A stretch of 64,000 nucleotides of DNA from Pseudothauera hydrothermalis. Its GTDB lineage: Bacteria > Pseudomonadota > Gammaproteobacteria > Burkholderiales > Rhodocyclaceae. The position numbers and the translations under genes are program-made. The stretch is taken from contig NZ_CP029331.1 in NCBI RefSeq assembly GCF_003345255.1, positions 2,356,001-2,420,000 of the forward strand, in the 5' to 3' direction. A model generated the notes under the pieces. It was not told the origin of the DNA. It worked only from the letters and a program-made list of their open reading frames with translations, and searched no databases. Within the stretch, counting starts at the first letter, position 1, and every line of letters starts with the position of its first letter. Shown here piece after piece: positions 20,998 to 31,671 of this stretch.

Positions 20998-21816
20998 TTC
21001 GCTACGCCGATTTGCTGCGGCAGGCGTATCGTGTTCCGGTGCGAGCGCCTCAGCGTCCTGCCCCTGCTCACTGGCTATGACCGCTGCGCCGCCATCGCTC
21101 GCATAGTGATGCGGAAACAGCCGATGCATCTCGTTTTCGATCCAGCGCTCGGCCTGGGTATTGATCTCCTGGACCTTCCGCCCTTTGACCTCGATGACCG
21201 GCCCGATGCTGACCACGATCTCGCCCGGACGTTTCAGAAAAGCATTGCGCCGCCAGAATTCACCCGCATTGTGCGCCACCGGCACAACCGGCACCCCGGC
21301 GCGGCGCGCCAGAAAAGCCCCGCCGGGTTTGTATCGTCGTGTGGCACCCGGCGCCACTCGCGTCCCTTCGGGAAAAACCACTACCCAATAGCCTTCTTTC
21401 AAGCGCTGTTTGCCCTGTTCGACCACTTGCGTCAAGGCATCTTTGCCGGCCGCACGATCAATGGCAATGCCCGGCACTTGCGCCAGCCCCCAGCCAAAAA
21501 AAGGAATACGCAGCAGTTCCCGTTTGAGCACAAAACACAGCGGCGGAAAAATCGCCTGCAAAGCCAGGGTTTCCCAAGCCGACTGATGTTTGGAGAGAAT
21601 CACCGCCGGGCCAGCAGGAATGTTTTCTCGGCCGATCACCCGGTAACGGATGCCTAAAAGATGCCAGACGAACCACAGCACCACATGCGCCCAGGAGGTA
21701 ATGATGCGATGCCGCATCCGCGCAGGTAGCGGAAAGGTGAGAAAGCCAAAAATGGCGTAAGGCGGCGTGACCACCGCCAACACCAAAGCGAACAAAGTGG
21801 AACGAATCAAAATCAC
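20995..21816 (-). CDS. plsC: 1-acyl-sn-glycerol-3-phosphate acyltransferase
   Basis: From a GTG at 21816 the protein is 273 residues (MILIRSTLFALVLAVV), with an N-terminal membrane segment. The acyltransferase motifs are SKHQSAWET (an HX4E variant of the HX4D box common in betaproteobacterial PlsC), the FPEGTR box in VVFPEGTRVAPG, and VPVVPVAHNAG. It converts lysophosphatidate to phosphatidate at the membrane. A TTG start at 21873 is possible but adds a Cys/Trp-rich stretch that looks non-coding. It lies downstream of gmhB in the glyQ-glyS-gmhB-plsC series. Confidence 0.92.
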   Translation of the reverse strand: MILIRSTLFALVLAVVTPPYAIFGFLTFPLPARMRHRIITSWAHVVLWFVWHLLGIRYRVIGRENIPAGPAVILSKHQSAWETLALQAIFPPLCFVLKRELLRIPFFGWGLAQVPGIAIDRAAGKDALTQVVEQGKQRLKEGYWVVVFPEGTRVAPGATRRYKPGGAFLARRAGVPVVPVAHNAGEFWRRNAFLKRPGEIVVSIGPVIEVKGRKVQEINTQAERWIENEMHRLFPHHYASDGGAAVIASEQGQDAEALAPEHDTPAAANRRSE

Positions 21817-21873
21817 GGCATCACGCGCCCAATCACACCGCCACACCGCCGAGCGACCACAACCACAAGCCAA

Positions 21874-22407
21874 TCATGCGATCAGATCGGCCACCAAGGT
21901 GGCCAGATCCGGATAAATCTGGGTTGCCGGCGGCAGCGCAGGATCATCCCGGGTTTTTTGGCCTTTCCCGGTCAGCACCAGATAGGGCTGGGCGCCCACG
22001 GCAACGGCGGCCTGCAGATCGCGCAGGCTATCGCCCACCACTGGCACATCGTCGAGCGGGGTATTGAAGCGCTCGGCGATCTGGCGCAGCATCCCAGGCT
22101 TCGGCTTGCGACACTCGCAGGTGGAATCGGCCGCATGCGGACAGAAGAAGATCGCGTCGATGCGGCCACCGACCTGGGCGAGGGTTTTGACCATTTTTTC
22201 ATGGATCGCGTTGAGCGTATCCATACCGAACAGACCACGCCCCACCCCGGACTGGTTGGTTGCCACCACCACCCGCCAACCCCATTGGTTGAGCTTGGCA
22301 ATCGCCTCCAGCGAGCCGGGAATCGGCCGCCACTCATCCGGTGTTTTGATGAATTGCTCGGAGTCGTAGTTGATGACGCCGTCACGGTCGAGGATGATCA
22401 GTTTCAT
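21874..22407 (-). CDS. gmhB: D-glycero-beta-D-manno-heptose 1,7-bisphosphate 7-phosphatase
   Basis: This 177-residue HAD phosphatase has the nucleophile motif ILDRDGVIN, the second motif VVVATNQSGVGRG, the zinc-binding Cys/His cluster CPHAADSTCECRKPKPGM, and the last motif VGDSLRDLQAA. It works in ADP-heptose synthesis for the LPS inner core. A GAGG site supports the ATG at 22407 over a GTG two codons upstream. It follows glyS by 10 bases. Confidence 0.95.
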   Translation of the reverse strand: MKLIILDRDGVINYDSEQFIKTPDEWRPIPGSLEAIAKLNQWGWRVVVATNQSGVGRGLFGMDTLNAIHEKMVKTLAQVGGRIDAIFFCPHAADSTCECRKPKPGMLRQIAERFNTPLDDVPVVGDSLRDLQAAVAVGAQPYLVLTGKGQKTRDDPALPPATQIYPDLATLVADLIA

Positions 22408-22417
22408 CGCCACCGCC

Positions 22418-24520
22418 TCAAGCCGACAAGCGGGAAATATCGGCCACGCAGTTCATCAAGCCGGCCAGCCGATTGAGCAGCGCCAGGCGGTTGGCGCGGG
22501 TCAGGGGCTCATCGGCCATCACCATCACACCATCGAAAAACCGATCCACGGCATCGCGCAGGCCGGCCAACGCGCACAACGCATCGGTATAGGCTTCGTT
22601 GTTCTCATGCGAGCGCACCAGCGGGGCAACCTCGACAAGCCGATGAAACAACGCCTTCTCGGCCTGTTCCTGCAGCAGGGCAATGTCCGGCTCACCCGGC
22701 GCACTTTCTGCCTTCTTCAGGATATTGACGATGCGCTTGTTGGCCGCGGCCAGCGCCTGGGCTTCGGGCAGCATGCGAAACGCCTCCACCGCAGCCAGCC
22801 GCGCAGGCACCTGGTCGATGCGCGCCGGGCGCAAGGCCAGCACCGCGTCGATCACCGCTGCATCACGCCCGCCCTCACGCAGTAGATGCTTCAAGCGCTC
22901 GAGCATGAAATCCTGCAGTTTTTCGGCGAAATCTTCGGCATGCAGCACGCCAGGCTTGAAACCGGCCGCGGCGCTGGCAATCAGCGCGGGTAATTCCAGC
23001 GGCAAGGGAGTTTCCATCAGGATGCGCAGCACGCCGAGCGCAGCACGCCGCAGCGCGAAGGGATCTTTATCGCCGGTGGGCAGCTGACCGATGCCGAAGA
23101 AACCCACCAGCGCATCGAGCTTGTCGGCCAGCGCTACCGCCGCGGCGACGTTGCCGACCGGTAGCGCGTCACCGGCAAAGCGCGGCAGGTAATGCGCTTG
23201 GATGGCGTCGGCCACCACGGCGCCCTCGCCGTCGGCCAATGCGTAGTAACGCCCCATGATGCCCTGCAGCTCGGGAAACTCCCCCACCATGTCGGTGACC
23301 AGATCCGCCTTGGCCAAGCGTGCGGCACGTTTGGCCGCTGCAACGTCGGCGTTCAGGCGCAGCGCAATCTCGCCAGCCAAAGTCTCCAGACGCTCGACGC
23401 GCTCGAGCTGGCTGCCCAGCTTGTTGTGGTAGACCACAGCGGCCAGACGCGGTAGGCGTGCTGCGAGCGGCTGCTTTTTGTCCTGCTCGAAGAAAAAGCG
23501 CGCATCCGATAAGCGCGGACGCACCACGCGGGCATTGCCGGTGACGATGTGGCTCGGGTCGGCCACGTTCATGTTGGAGACGATCAGAAAACGGTTCAGC
23601 AACCGCCCCTGGGCGTCGAACAGCGGAAAGTACTTCTGATTGGCGCGCATCGTCAGGATCAAACACTCCTGCGGCACGGCGAGAAACTCCGCCTCGAACT
23701 CGCCCACGTACACCGTGGGATGCTCGACCAGCGCAGTGACTTCATCCAGCAGGTCGGCGTACTCGCCCAGTTGCGCGCCTTGGCGCGCTGCCTCGGCCAG
23801 CAGTTGCGCCTCGATGTTGGCGCGCCGCTCGGCGAAGCAGGCAATCACCTTGCCTTCGGCGAGCAGGGTGGGCTCGTAAGCGTCGGCGGTGGCAATGTCG
23901 ATGTCGCCCCGACTCATGAAACGATGCCCGCGGGTGGTGCGACCCGAATCCAGATCGAGCACCCGGCCGGGCACCACGTCGTCGCCGTGCAGCATGATGA
24001 GCTTATGCACCGGGCGCACGAAAGTGGCCTCGCCATCGCCCCAACGCATGACTTTCGGGATGGGCAGCGCCTTGACCGCGTCCTGGACGATGTCGGCCAG
24101 CACGTCGGCGAGCTTGGCGCCCGGCACCCGCGCGGTATGAAAGAGCGCTTCGGCTTTGCCATCCATACGGCGCTCTAAGTGTGCCAGCGCCTCGACAGCG
24201 ATGCCTTTGGCCGCCATTTTTTTGAGCAGCGCAGGGGTGGGCCGGCCCTCGGCATCCAAGGCCACCGCAACCGGCATGAGTTTTTCGGTGACCTCCTGGG
24301 CCTCGGCCTCGGCCGCCACCTGGGCCACCGTCACCGCCAAGCGCCGCGGACTGGCGTAGCTGCGTCCGGACACTTCGGCCGCCACCAGCCCCTTGGCTTT
24401 CAATCCTTCGGTGATTTTGGCGGCGAAGGTCTCACCCAGGCGAGGCAGGGCCTTGGGCGGCAACTCCTCGGTAAGCAGTTCAACCAGCAAGGTCGCACGA
24501 CGCGAAGTGGCGCTCATCAC
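22418..24520 (-). CDS. glyS: Glycyl-tRNA synthetase beta subunit
   Basis: The 700-residue protein begins with [22 protein letters not shown], diagnostic of GlyS, and contains the HD-domain region and a C-terminal anticodon-binding domain of DALR type ([24 protein letters not shown]). With GlyQ it forms the alpha2beta2 enzyme that charges tRNA-Gly. It overlaps glyQ by 4 bases, ensuring matched expression. Full length for the family. Confidence 0.97.
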   Translation of the reverse strand: MMSATSRRATLLVELLTEELPPKALPRLGETFAAKITEGLKAKGLVAAEVSGRSYASPRRLAVTVAQVAAEAEAQEVTEKLMPVAVALDAEGRPTPALLKKMAAKGIAVEALAHLERRMDGKAEALFHTARVPGAKLADVLADIVQDAVKALPIPKVMRWGDGEATFVRPVHKLIMLHGDDVVPGRVLDLDSGRTTRGHRFMSRGDIDIATADAYEPTLLAEGKVIACFAERRANIEAQLLAEAARQGAQLGEYADLLDEVTALVEHPTVYVGEFEAEFLAVPQECLILTMRANQKYFPLFDAQGRLLNRFLIVSNMNVADPSHIVTGNARVVRPRLSDARFFFEQDKKQPLAARLPRLAAVVYHNKLGSQLERVERLETLAGEIALRLNADVAAAKRAARLAKADLVTDMVGEFPELQGIMGRYYALADGEGAVVADAIQAHYLPRFAGDALPVGNVAAAVALADKLDALVGFFGIGQLPTGDKDPFALRRAALGVLRILMETPLPLELPALIASAAAGFKPGVLHAEDFAEKLQDFMLERLKHLLREGGRDAAVIDAVLALRPARIDQVPARLAAVEAFRMLPEAQALAAANKRIVNILKKAESAPGEPDIALLQEQAEKALFHRLVEVAPLVRSHENNEAYTDALCALAGLRDAVDRFFDGVMVMADEPLTRANRLALLNRLAGLMNCVADISRLSA

Positions 24521-25428
24521 ACGGTCTCCTTCTTTTTGAGCATCGGAAAGCCGAGCGCCTCACGGGATTCGAAATAAGCCTGCGCCACCGCGCGCGACAA
24601 ATTGCGGATGCGGCCGATGTATGCGGCGCGTTCGGTCACCGAAATGGCGCCGCGCGCATCCAGCATATTGAAGGTGTGCGCGGCCTTGAGCACCATCTCG
24701 TAGGCCGGCAAGGCCAGACCGACATCCATCAGACGCTTGGCCTCCGATTCGTAGTTGCCGAACAACGAGAACAGGAAATCGACGTTGGCGTGCTCGAAGT
24801 TGTACTTGGACTGTTCGACTTCGTTCTGGTGGAAGACGTCGCCGTAAGTGACCCGGCTCCCATCCGGATAGACCGCCCAGGTCAGGTCATAGACGTTTTC
24901 CACGCCTTGCAAGTACATGGCCAGGCGCTCCAGGCCGTAGGTAATCTCGCCCAACACCGGTTTGCAGTCCAGCCCGCCGACCTGCTGGAAGTAAGTAAAT
25001 TGCGTCACTTCCATGCCGTCTAGCCAAACCTCCCAGCCCAAGCCCCAGGCGCCCAGCGTGGGGTTCTCCCAGTCGTCCTCGACAAATCGGATGTCATGCA
25101 CCTTGGGGTCGATGCCCAGTGCGCGCAAGCTGTCGAGGTACTGATCCTGGATATCGAGCGGCGAAGGTTTGAGCACCACTTGGTATTGGTAGTAGTGCTG
25201 CAGCCGGTTGGGGTTTTCACCGTAGCGCCCATCCTTGGGGCGACGCGACGGCTGCACATAAGCGGCATTCCACGGCTCCGGTCCGAGGGCGCGCAGGAAA
25301 GTGGCGGTGTGCGACGTGCCGGCGCCTACTTCGAGATCATAGGGCTGGAGCAGCACGCAGCCACGATCGGCCCAAAACTGCTGGAGCGTCAGGATGATGT
25401 GTTGAAAGGTCGGATTCTTAAGGGACAT
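24517..25428 (-). CDS. glyQ: Glycyl-tRNA synthetase alpha subunit
   Basis: The 303-residue class II catalytic subunit starts at 25428 ([24 protein letters not shown]). It has the signatures [54 protein letters not shown] and the FTYFQQVGG glycine-site segment. The 200 bases open upstream in the frame show no GlyQ homology and are excluded. The 107-base gap to lnt shows no T-box or other leader structure that I can recognise. Confidence 0.97.
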   Translation of the reverse strand: MSLKNPTFQHIILTLQQFWADRGCVLLQPYDLEVGAGTSHTATFLRALGPEPWNAAYVQPSRRPKDGRYGENPNRLQHYYQYQVVLKPSPLDIQDQYLDSLRALGIDPKVHDIRFVEDDWENPTLGAWGLGWEVWLDGMEVTQFTYFQQVGGLDCKPVLGEITYGLERLAMYLQGVENVYDLTWAVYPDGSRVTYGDVFHQNEVEQSKYNFEHANVDFLFSLFGNYESEAKRLMDVGLALPAYEMVLKAAHTFNMLDARGAISVTERAAYIGRIRNLSRAVAQAYFESREALGFPMLKKKETV

Positions 25429-25535
25429 GGTCTCAGGCGGCAGGTGCCGCACAGCGAACGCAAAGGGGCAGATTTTACTGGCATTTGCCCAAGCGCGGGG
25501 CGGTTCCCCGCGAGGCGCTTGCGCGCCGGCCGCAA

Positions 25536-27035
25536 TCAGTCGCGGTCGCGCAAGCGCGCCTGCGCCCCACGCAGCACACATCCGGCAATGGTCAGCACGG
25601 CGAGCGCCACAGCGGGCCAATCGCCCCATCGGGCATAAGGCGTCATGCCCTGGTAGCCGCGCACCTCGGCATTGAGCGCGCCCCGTTCAAAAGCAGGCAG
25701 GGCGGCGACGACCGCGCCATCGGCCCCGACCACCGCGGTGATACCGGTGTTGGTCGCACGCAGCATCGGCCGCCCGGTCTCCAGTGCGCGCACACGGGCA
25801 ATTTGTAGATGCTGCGGCAGGGCCAGCGAATCGCCAAACCAGCCCAGATTGGATAGATTGAGCAGCAAGGTCGCCTGCGGCAATGCATGCAGTAGCTCGG
25901 CGCCGAACAGATCCTCATAACAGATACTGACCGCCACTTGCTGCGCCCCCAGACGCATCGGTGGCTGCCGGGCGGGGCCGCGGTGCTGGTCGGACATCGG
26001 CATGTTGACCAGCGCGTAGAACCAGCCAAACATCGGCGGCGAATACTCGCCAAAGGGCACCAAATGGTGCTTGGCGTACCACTGCCCCGGCGAGTGGCCG
26101 GTGCTGATTGCGGCGTTGTAGATGCGGCCTTCGGCATCGCGGGTAAACACGCCGAGCACCAGATCGCCGCCCACTTCACGCATGCGGGACTCCAGCCAAT
26201 CCAGATAGCCCGGCGGCAACTGGTCGACGAAAAGCGGCAGAGTCGTCTCAGGCAGCACCACCAGTTGCGCGGGGTTGTCCGCTACCATTTGCAGGTTGGT
26301 TTCCAGCCAATCGTAGAGGCGCTCCGGCTGCCATTTCATGCCTTGCTCGATATTGGTCTGCAAGAGCGCCACCCGCACAGGAGCCCCCACCGGCTCGGTC
26401 CATGTCAGCCGGCCGAGCGCCACGCCAACTCCCCCCAGCAGGAGCAACGACACCGCGGTAGCGCCCCACCTCGCCCGATCGCGCCAGGGCGTATAGGCCA
26501 GCACCCCGGCGATCAGCGCCACCAATCCGCCAACGCCATAAACGCCCAACACCGGCAGAAAACCCGCCAGCGGGCTAGGCGGCGTTTGCGAATAGCCGAC
26601 CGCCAGCCACGGAAAACCGGTCAGCACCCAGCCACGCAGCCACTCGCCAAGCAACCACAACGCAGCAAACAGCGCGGCGGGTCGCAGCATGCCGGCAGCC
26701 GGACGCCATCGCGCAAACAGCGCGCCGGCCAGGGCAGGAAACAGCGCCAAAAACCCGCATAACAATGCAATCGCCAGCGCCGCCAAGGGTGCGGGCATAC
26801 CGCCATAGCGATTGAGCGCAATGAAGGGCCAGGACAGCCCACCCAGGAAAGCGCCGAACCCCCATAGGAACCCCAGCCAAAACCCATGGCGCATGTTGCC
26901 GGAGCGTGCGAGCAATGCGGCCAATACCGCCAGCGCAAGCGGCGCGAGAATGGCCAGACCAATCGGCGCGAATGCCGCCACCGAAAGCAAACCGGCCGCG
27001 AAGGCGGCCGGCGGGGACAAAGACCGCAGCCGCAT
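25536..27035 (-). CDS. lnt: Apolipoprotein N-acyltransferase
   Basis: The 499-residue membrane enzyme adds the third acyl chain to lipoproteins. About six to eight membrane helices occupy residues 1-215, followed by a periplasmic nitrilase-like domain with the Glu-Lys-Cys triad in [22 protein letters not shown] and [11 protein letters not shown] final helix precedes the C terminus. The gene start touches the end of corC at a shared base. The corC-lnt linkage is conserved across proteobacteria. Confidence 0.95.
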   Translation of the reverse strand: MRLRSLSPPAAFAAGLLSVAAFAPIGLAILAPLALAVLAALLARSGNMRHGFWLGFLWGFGAFLGGLSWPFIALNRYGGMPAPLAALAIALLCGFLALFPALAGALFARWRPAAGMLRPAALFAALWLLGEWLRGWVLTGFPWLAVGYSQTPPSPLAGFLPVLGVYGVGGLVALIAGVLAYTPWRDRARWGATAVSLLLLGGVGVALGRLTWTEPVGAPVRVALLQTNIEQGMKWQPERLYDWLETNLQMVADNPAQLVVLPETTLPLFVDQLPPGYLDWLESRMREVGGDLVLGVFTRDAEGRIYNAAISTGHSPGQWYAKHHLVPFGEYSPPMFGWFYALVNMPMSDQHRGPARQPPMRLGAQQVAVSICYEDLFGAELLHALPQATLLLNLSNLGWFGDSLALPQHLQIARVRALETGRPMLRATNTGITAVVGADGAVVAALPAFERGALNAEVRGYQGMTPYARWGDWPAVALAVLTIAGCVLRGAQARLRDRD

Positions 27036-27880
27036 CAGCCGCCAACAGCCTGCGCCGGTGCGGGGTGGCGCTCCACCAGCAGGGTATGTACCCGCCGACT
27101 GTCGGCACGCAGCACTTGAATTTTGAGGTTTTCCACGACAATGCTCTCACCACGCTTGGGCAGGCGTCCGAGCTGGCGGATCACCATGCCGCCTACGGTG
27201 TCGTAGTCCTCGTCGGACAGGTGGGTGTCGAAAGCGGCATTGAAATCGACGATTTCGGTCGTGGCCTTGACACGGTAGCGCCCTTGACTGTCGAGGCGGA
27301 TGTTGTCGCCGATCTCATCGAAATCGTACTCGTCCTCGATATCGCCGACGATCTGCTCGAGCACATCCTCGATGGTCACCAGGCCGGACACGCCGCCATA
27401 TTCGTCCACGACGATGGCCATGTGGTTGCGGCTCACCCGGAATTCGCGCAGCAGCACGTTCAAACGCTTGGATTCGGGTACGAACACCGCCGGACGCAGC
27501 ATGTCGCGCAGGTCGAACTCGCGGCCGGCGAAATAACGTAGCAGGTCCTTGGCGAGCAGGATGCCGGCCACATCATCCTTGCCCTCGCCGACCGCAGGGA
27601 AGCGGGAGTGCGCGGTGTCGATGACGAAAGCGGCGATGGTTTCGATGGGGTCGTCCAGGTGGATCACATCCATCTGGGCACGGGGGATCATTACGTCGCG
27701 CACCTGCATATCGGACATCTGCAGGGCGCCCTCGATGATCGAAAGGGCGTCGGCATCGAGCAAGTTACGCTCGAAAGCCGAGCGAAGCAGCACGAGGAGT
27801 TGTTCGCGATCTTCCGGTTCGCGCGTCAGCAGGGCCGAAAGTCGCTCGAGTAATGAGGGTCTACTAGGGGAACTGTCCAT
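27035..27880 (-). CDS. corC: CBS-domain transporter-associated protein (CorC/YbeX)
   Basis: The 281-residue cytoplasmic protein starts at 27880 (MDSSPSRPSLLERLSALL). It has tandem CBS domains (MQVRDVMIPRAQMDVIHLDD; the second ending in AIVVDEYGGVSGLVTIEDVLEQIVGDIEDEYD) and a C-terminal CorC/HlyC domain with DYDTVGGMVIRQLGRLPKRGE. The family has been linked to magnesium/cobalt handling and to ribosome maturation. It lies between ybeY and lnt as in many genomes. Upstream in-frame residues fall in the ybeY-corC gap and are excluded. Confidence 0.93.
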   Translation of the reverse strand: MDSSPSRPSLLERLSALLTREPEDREQLLVLLRSAFERNLLDADALSIIEGALQMSDMQVRDVMIPRAQMDVIHLDDPIETIAAFVIDTAHSRFPAVGEGKDDVAGILLAKDLLRYFAGREFDLRDMLRPAVFVPESKRLNVLLREFRVSRNHMAIVVDEYGGVSGLVTIEDVLEQIVGDIEDEYDFDEIGDNIRLDSQGRYRVKATTEIVDFNAAFDTHLSDEDYDTVGGMVIRQLGRLPKRGESIVVENLKIQVLRADSRRVHTLLVERHPAPAQAVGG

Positions 27881-27976
27881 GTTGGATGGCAGGTAAGGAG
27901 TCAGGGGTGCGCAGCGGCACGCACCAACCGTGCTGCCCTGCCCCACGCCTGACGCCTCACGGGCGCCTGGTGACCA

Positions 27977-28729
27977 TCAGACATAAGGATCCGGAAAGCC
28001 GAGTCCGGCGAGAATCTCGGTTTCAAGCGCTTCCATGACCGTTGCATCTGCCTCGGTTTCGTGGTCGAAACCCTGCAAATGCAGCATACCATGCACCACC
28101 AGATGGGCGTAATGCGCGGCCAAGTCCTTGCCCTGAGCCGCTGCCTCACGCGCCACCACGGGAACGCACAGCACCAGATCGCCGACCAGAGGGCCCCTGC
28201 CCTGCTCGCCCGGCACCTGGACACTTTCACCATAGACAAAGGTCAACACATTGGTGGCGTAATCTTTGCCACGGAACTGACGATTGAGCGCGCGTCCCTC
28301 TTCCTCGCCCACCAGCCGGACGGTGACCTCGGCATCGCGCCGCAAAGCCGCCCGCGCCCAGCTACGGATGCGGTGCTTTTTGGGCACCAAGGCGCGCGTT
28401 GCCTCATCCAGCGCTTTTTGCACGGTCAGCGTCAGACTGGGCGCGGGCGCTGCTTTGGCCAACGAGCCGGGTGCGGACGGCGCCATCGCATGCTGACACT
28501 CCACCCGCAAGCTCAGCAGGTTGCGCGCCCCCGGTTGCACGCTGATGACAGGCGTGCCGCTATCTGTCGCGGCCTCGATATCGAGGTCGCCCCAGGCCAT
28601 GTGCGGAAAATCGAGCACCACGCGACGCCCACGCCCCAAATCGATCTCCAGGCGCTGGGCGCGCACGCGACTGCGTGCGCCATGGGCATCAATCGCGACG
28701 ATCTTCGGAACTGCGGGCTTTTTGGCCAT
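27977..28729 (-). CDS. ybeY: Endoribonuclease YbeY with an N-terminal extension
   Basis: The C-terminal 150 residues are a normal Ybe[32 protein letters not shown] and the zinc motif [11 protein letters not shown]. YbeY acts in 16S rRNA 3' maturation and ribosome quality control. Unusually, the frame continues upstream about 95 residues to an ATG at 28729 ([17 protein letters not shown]), with a protein-like segment ([36 protein letters not shown]) that I do not recognise. This start overlaps phoH by 41 bases. An internal ATG at 28486 would give the standard 169-residue protein. The nuclease is certain, the start is not. Confidence 0.88.
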   Translation of the reverse strand: MAKKPAVPKIVAIDAHGARSRVRAQRLEIDLGRGRRVVLDFPHMAWGDLDIEAATDSGTPVISVQPGARNLLSLRVECQHAMAPSAPGSLAKAAPAPSLTLTVQKALDEATRALVPKKHRIRSWARAALRRDAEVTVRLVGEEEGRALNRQFRGKDYATNVLTFVYGESVQVPGEQGRGPLVGDLVLCVPVVAREAAAQGKDLAAHYAHLVVHGMLHLQGFDHETEADATVMEALETEILAGLGFPDPYV

Positions 28730-29726
28730 TTGCTGGGGACTCTTCCTGTTGTCGGATGTGATCCGCTTGGCGCGCCACACCCGCCTGTCGGTCGTAAGCG
28801 TCGACGATACGCATCACCAACGGGTGACGCACCACATCTTCCTTACCGAATTCAGTAAAAGCAATGCCGCGCACCTCAGCCAGCACCTCGCGCGCTTCCT
28901 GCAGGCCGCTGCGCGCGCCGCGCGGCAGATCGATCTGAGTGAGATCGCCGGTCACCACCGCCTTGGCGCCGAAGCCGATGCGGGTCAGGAACATTTTCAT
29001 CTGCTCGGGCGTGGTGTTTTGCGCTTCATCCAAAATAATGAAAGCGTGGTTGAGCGTGCGACCGCGCATGAAGGCAAGCGGCGCAATTTCGATGACGCCG
29101 CGCTCGAACAGTTTGGCGGCGCGCTCCAGGCCCATCAAGTCATAGAGCGCGTCGTAGAGCGGGCGCAGATAGGGATCGATCTTCTGCGCCAGATCACCCG
29201 GCAAAAAACCCAGGCGCTCGCCGGCCTCCACCGCCGGACGGGTGAGGATGATGCGATCGACCTTTTCGCGCTCGAACGCATCCACCGCACACGCCACCGC
29301 AAGATAAGTCTTACCGGTGCCGGCCGGGCCGATACCAAAGGTAATGTCGTGCTCGAGAATGTTACGCAGGTATTGCACCTGACGCGGGGTGCGCCCGTGC
29401 AGCTCGCTCTTACGGGTCAGCAACACCGGCAACTCACCAGGCACCGCTGCGCCGGCGCGGCCGCATGTACCAAGCTCGATCAGTTCAAGTTGCAGCACCT
29501 CGAGCGAAAGCGGACCGTCGGCTTGGTCGTAAAAGCGTCTGAGCGCTTCGGCCGCGCGCGCCGCGGCAGCCGGACCGCCCTTGATGGTGAAACGCTCGCC
29601 ACGGCGGGCAATCGCCACATCGAGAGCCGCCTCGATCTGGCGCAGATTCTGGTCGAGCGCACCGCATAAATTGGCCAGTCGCTGGTTATCGACCGGCTCC
29701 AGCACCACTTCAGTCAAACGCGCCAT
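28689..29726 (-). CDS. ybeZ: PhoH-family ATPase (YbeZ)
   Basis: The 345-residue protein has Walker [14 protein letters not shown] (P-loop at 133-140) and Walker B region [23 protein letters not shown], with the PhoH hallmark [35 protein letters not shown]. An N-terminal KH-like region precedes it. YbeZ partners YbeY and helicases in rRNA maturation. It starts immediately after the miaB stop and overlaps ybeY. Intact and of normal length. Confidence 0.95.
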   Translation of the reverse strand: MARLTEVVLEPVDNQRLANLCGALDQNLRQIEAALDVAIARRGERFTIKGGPAAAARAAEALRRFYDQADGPLSLEVLQLELIELGTCGRAGAAVPGELPVLLTRKSELHGRTPRQVQYLRNILEHDITFGIGPAGTGKTYLAVACAVDAFEREKVDRIILTRPAVEAGERLGFLPGDLAQKIDPYLRPLYDALYDLMGLERAAKLFERGVIEIAPLAFMRGRTLNHAFIILDEAQNTTPEQMKMFLTRIGFGAKAVVTGDLTQIDLPRGARSGLQEAREVLAEVRGIAFTEFGKEDVVRHPLVMRIVDAYDRQAGVARQADHIRQQEESPANGQKARSSEDRRD

Positions 29727-31079
29727 TCAGGATTCCCGCAGGCAAATCTCGCCACGCAGGCTGTGGGGCAGCGCAGCGGTGATGGTGACCTCGATGAACT
29801 GGCCGATCAGGCGGTCACGATTGGGCGAAGGCGCGGGGAAATTGACCACGCGGTTGTTTTCGGTGCGCCCGGATAGCTCATCGGCGTTCTTCTTCGACGG
29901 CCCTTCGACCAAGATGCGCTGTACGCTGCCAACCATCGCTTGGCTGATTGCCAGCGCCTGAGTCTCCAACTGTTTTTGCAATTGCGCCAACCAGCGCAAC
30001 TTGGTCTGCTGCGGCACCGGGTCTTCCAGGTCGGCCGCCGGAGTGCCGGGACGCGCGCTATAGACGAAACTGAACGAGGTATCGAAGTTCAACTCCTCGA
30101 CCAGTTTGAGGGTTTTTTGGAAGTCTTCCTCGGTCTCGCTGGGAAAGCCGACGATGAAATCCGACGACAGCGACAGATCGGGGCGCACCGCACGCAGCTT
30201 GCGCACCACCGATTTGTATTCGAGCACCGTGTAGCCGCGCTTCATCGCCGCCAGCACCCGATCCGAGCCGGACTGTACCGGCAAATGCAGATGAGAAACC
30301 AGTTTGGGAATTTTCTCGTAGGCTTCGAACAGCCGCGGCGTCATCTCGCGTGGGTGCGACGTGGTGTAACGCAGGCGCTCGATGCCCGGAATTTCGGCCA
30401 CGCATTCAAGCAAAAAAGCAAAGTCACCGGCATCCTCGCCACCGTCCCGAGACAAAGCTCCACGCCAAGCATTGACGTTTTGCCCCAGCAAGGTCACCTC
30501 CTTGACGCCTTGCGCCGCCAAGCCGGCCACTTCGGCAAGAATGTCATCGAGCGGGCGCGAGACCTCCTCACCGCGGGTATAAGGCACCACGCAAAAGGTG
30601 CAGTACTTGGAGCAGCCCTCCATGATGGACACAAAAGCGCTCGCCCCTTCCACCCGCGCCGGCGGCAGGGCATCGAACTTTTCGATTTCCGGAAAGGAAA
30701 TGTCCACCTGCGGACGCCCGGTAGCACGCCGCGCGTCGATCAGCTTGGGCAGACGGTGTAAGGTCTGCGGGCCAAACACCACGTCTACAAAAGGTGCCCG
30801 CGCCACGATGGCCTCACCTTCCTGACTGGCCACGCATCCCCCAACGCCAATAATCAACTCGGGTTTTGCCTGCTTGAGATGCTTGACCCGCCCCAGATCG
30901 TGAAACACCTTTTCCTGCGCCTTCTCACGCACCGAGCAGGTATTGAAGAGGATCACATCCGCTTCTTCCGGGTTGTCGGTTTTCTCCAGCCCTTCGGCCA
31001 CCCCAAGTACGTCGGCCATCTTCTCGGAATCGTACTCGTTCATCTGACAGCCGAAGGTGCGGATGTAAAGCTTCTTCAT
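29727..31079 (-). CDS. miaB: tRNA-2-methylthio-N6-isopentenyladenosine synthase
   Basis: The 450-residue radical SAM methylthiotransferase modifies A37 in tRNAs reading UNN codons. The auxiliary cluster cysteines are Cys11, Cys48 and Cys82 ([26 protein letters not shown]). The radical SAM cysteines are 156, 160 and 163 in [17 protein letters not shown]-terminal TRAM domain (about 385-447) ends the protein. It heads the minus-strand series miaB-ybeZ-ybeY-corC-lnt and diverges from the tRNA-Met gene. Confidence 0.97.
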   Translation of the reverse strand: MKKLYIRTFGCQMNEYDSEKMADVLGVAEGLEKTDNPEEADVILFNTCSVREKAQEKVFHDLGRVKHLKQAKPELIIGVGGCVASQEGEAIVARAPFVDVVFGPQTLHRLPKLIDARRATGRPQVDISFPEIEKFDALPPARVEGASAFVSIMEGCSKYCTFCVVPYTRGEEVSRPLDDILAEVAGLAAQGVKEVTLLGQNVNAWRGALSRDGGEDAGDFAFLLECVAEIPGIERLRYTTSHPREMTPRLFEAYEKIPKLVSHLHLPVQSGSDRVLAAMKRGYTVLEYKSVVRKLRAVRPDLSLSSDFIVGFPSETEEDFQKTLKLVEELNFDTSFSFVYSARPGTPAADLEDPVPQQTKLRWLAQLQKQLETQALAISQAMVGSVQRILVEGPSKKNADELSGRTENNRVVNFPAPSPNRDRLIGQFIEVTITAALPHSLRGEICLRES

Positions 31080-31093
31080 GGATACTCGTACTA

Positions 31094-31123
31094 TTGACTC
31101 TTAAAAGCCGGAGCCGTTATATT
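31094..31123 (+). promoter_or_regulatory. tRNA-Met promoter
   Basis: TTGACT (31094-31099) and TATATT (31118-31123), separated by 18 bases, lie just upstream of the tRNA-Met gene. The match is good though the spacer is one base long of ideal. Confidence 0.7.
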
Positions 31124-31135
31124 AGCAGGCTTATT

Positions 31136-31212
31136 GGTGATGTAGCTCAGACGGTTAGAGCGACGGATTCATAACCCGTAGGTCGGCAGTTCGATTCTGC
31201 CCATCACCACCA
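31136..31212 (+). tRNA. tRNA-Met (CAT anticodon)
   Basis: The 77-base cloverleaf has acceptor stem GGTGATG/CATCACC, D-loop AGCTCAGACGGTTAGAGC, anticodon loop ATTCATAAC with CAT, and T arm GGCAGTTCGATTCTGCC, with CCA encoded. The paired first base points to elongator Met, not initiator. A CAT tRNA-Ile that needs lysidine is the alternative. Confidence 0.93.
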
Positions 31213-31218
31213 AATTCC

Positions 31219-31245
31219 AAAAGTCAGCCACGCGCTGGCTTTTTT
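31219..31245 (+). terminator. Terminator after tRNA-Met
   Basis: AGCCA and TGGCT pair around CGCGC, followed by TTTTT on the plus strand, 7 bases past the tRNA CCA end. Confidence 0.85.
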
Positions 31246-31334
31246 GTCGGCACGGCGAGGGTCAGTCCTGACACGGGTTTCTGGTCAACCGCCCCGGGTT
31301 TTGAGGAGGCTCCTTTCTTGAGAAGATGGAGCCA

Positions 31335-31518
31335 TGATGATCACCTACCCCGAAGTATTCCGCTGAAGTCCGTAAACGGGCTGTACGCTTGGTGCGAGAG
31401 CATCAAAGTGAGTATCCCTCGCTGTGGGCAGCCAGTGAATCCAATGTCCCGAAGACTGGCTGCTCACCCCAGACCTTGCACGGCAGGGTGCGCACGCACG
31501 AGGTCGATACCGGCCTAC
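31335..31518 (+). pseudogene. IS3-family OrfA relic
   Basis: The frame reads [19 protein letters not shown], then [19 protein letters not shown] and [17 protein letters not shown], clearly the N-terminal helix-turn-helix half of an IS3-family OrfA transposase. It ends abruptly at about 31518, where ISAs1-type sequence begins. A one-base offset and stop codons near 31335-31345 break the start. The stretch before it (ACCGCCCCGGGTTTTGAGG) resembles an IS left end. No OrfB follows. Confidence 0.8.
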
Positions 31519-31611
31519 ACTCCCGGCGTAAAACTGCAGAACGACTCCAAGTTTACCGCGCTTCGCTTCATTGCTCGGCCTCATCCCTCGGAGGTAAATG
31601 CGATTGCCCTG
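31517..31611 (+). pseudogene. 3' end of an ISAs1-family element (relic)
   Basis: The frame reads [18 protein letters not shown], matching the C terminus of the ISAs1-type transposase at 37555 ([18 protein letters not shown]). It ends with TAAATGCGATTGCCCTG (31595-31611), identical over 17 bases to the terminal repeat of that element. Only the last 95 bases remain. It has diverged more than a duplicate of the intact copy would, so it is an older, related insertion. It is fused to the IS3 relic. Confidence 0.85.
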
Positions 31612-31630
31612 ACTGGACTCATACAGGATA

Positions 31631-31658
31631 TTGAAAACTCGCTGCAGGGCTGTATAAT
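31631..31658 (+). promoter_or_regulatory. tRNA-Ala promoter
   Basis: TTGAAA (31631-31636) and TATAAT (31653-31658) with a 16-base spacer stand 14 bases before the mature tRNA-Ala. The IS relic ends only 20 bases upstream, leaving the promoter intact. Confidence 0.85.
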
Positions 31659-31671
31659 CTTGCCGCTTCAA

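Noticed and set aside
25429-25535. Possible T-box or other leader before glyQ
   Set aside because: The gap is too short and lacks a T-box motif or terminator/antiterminator pair.
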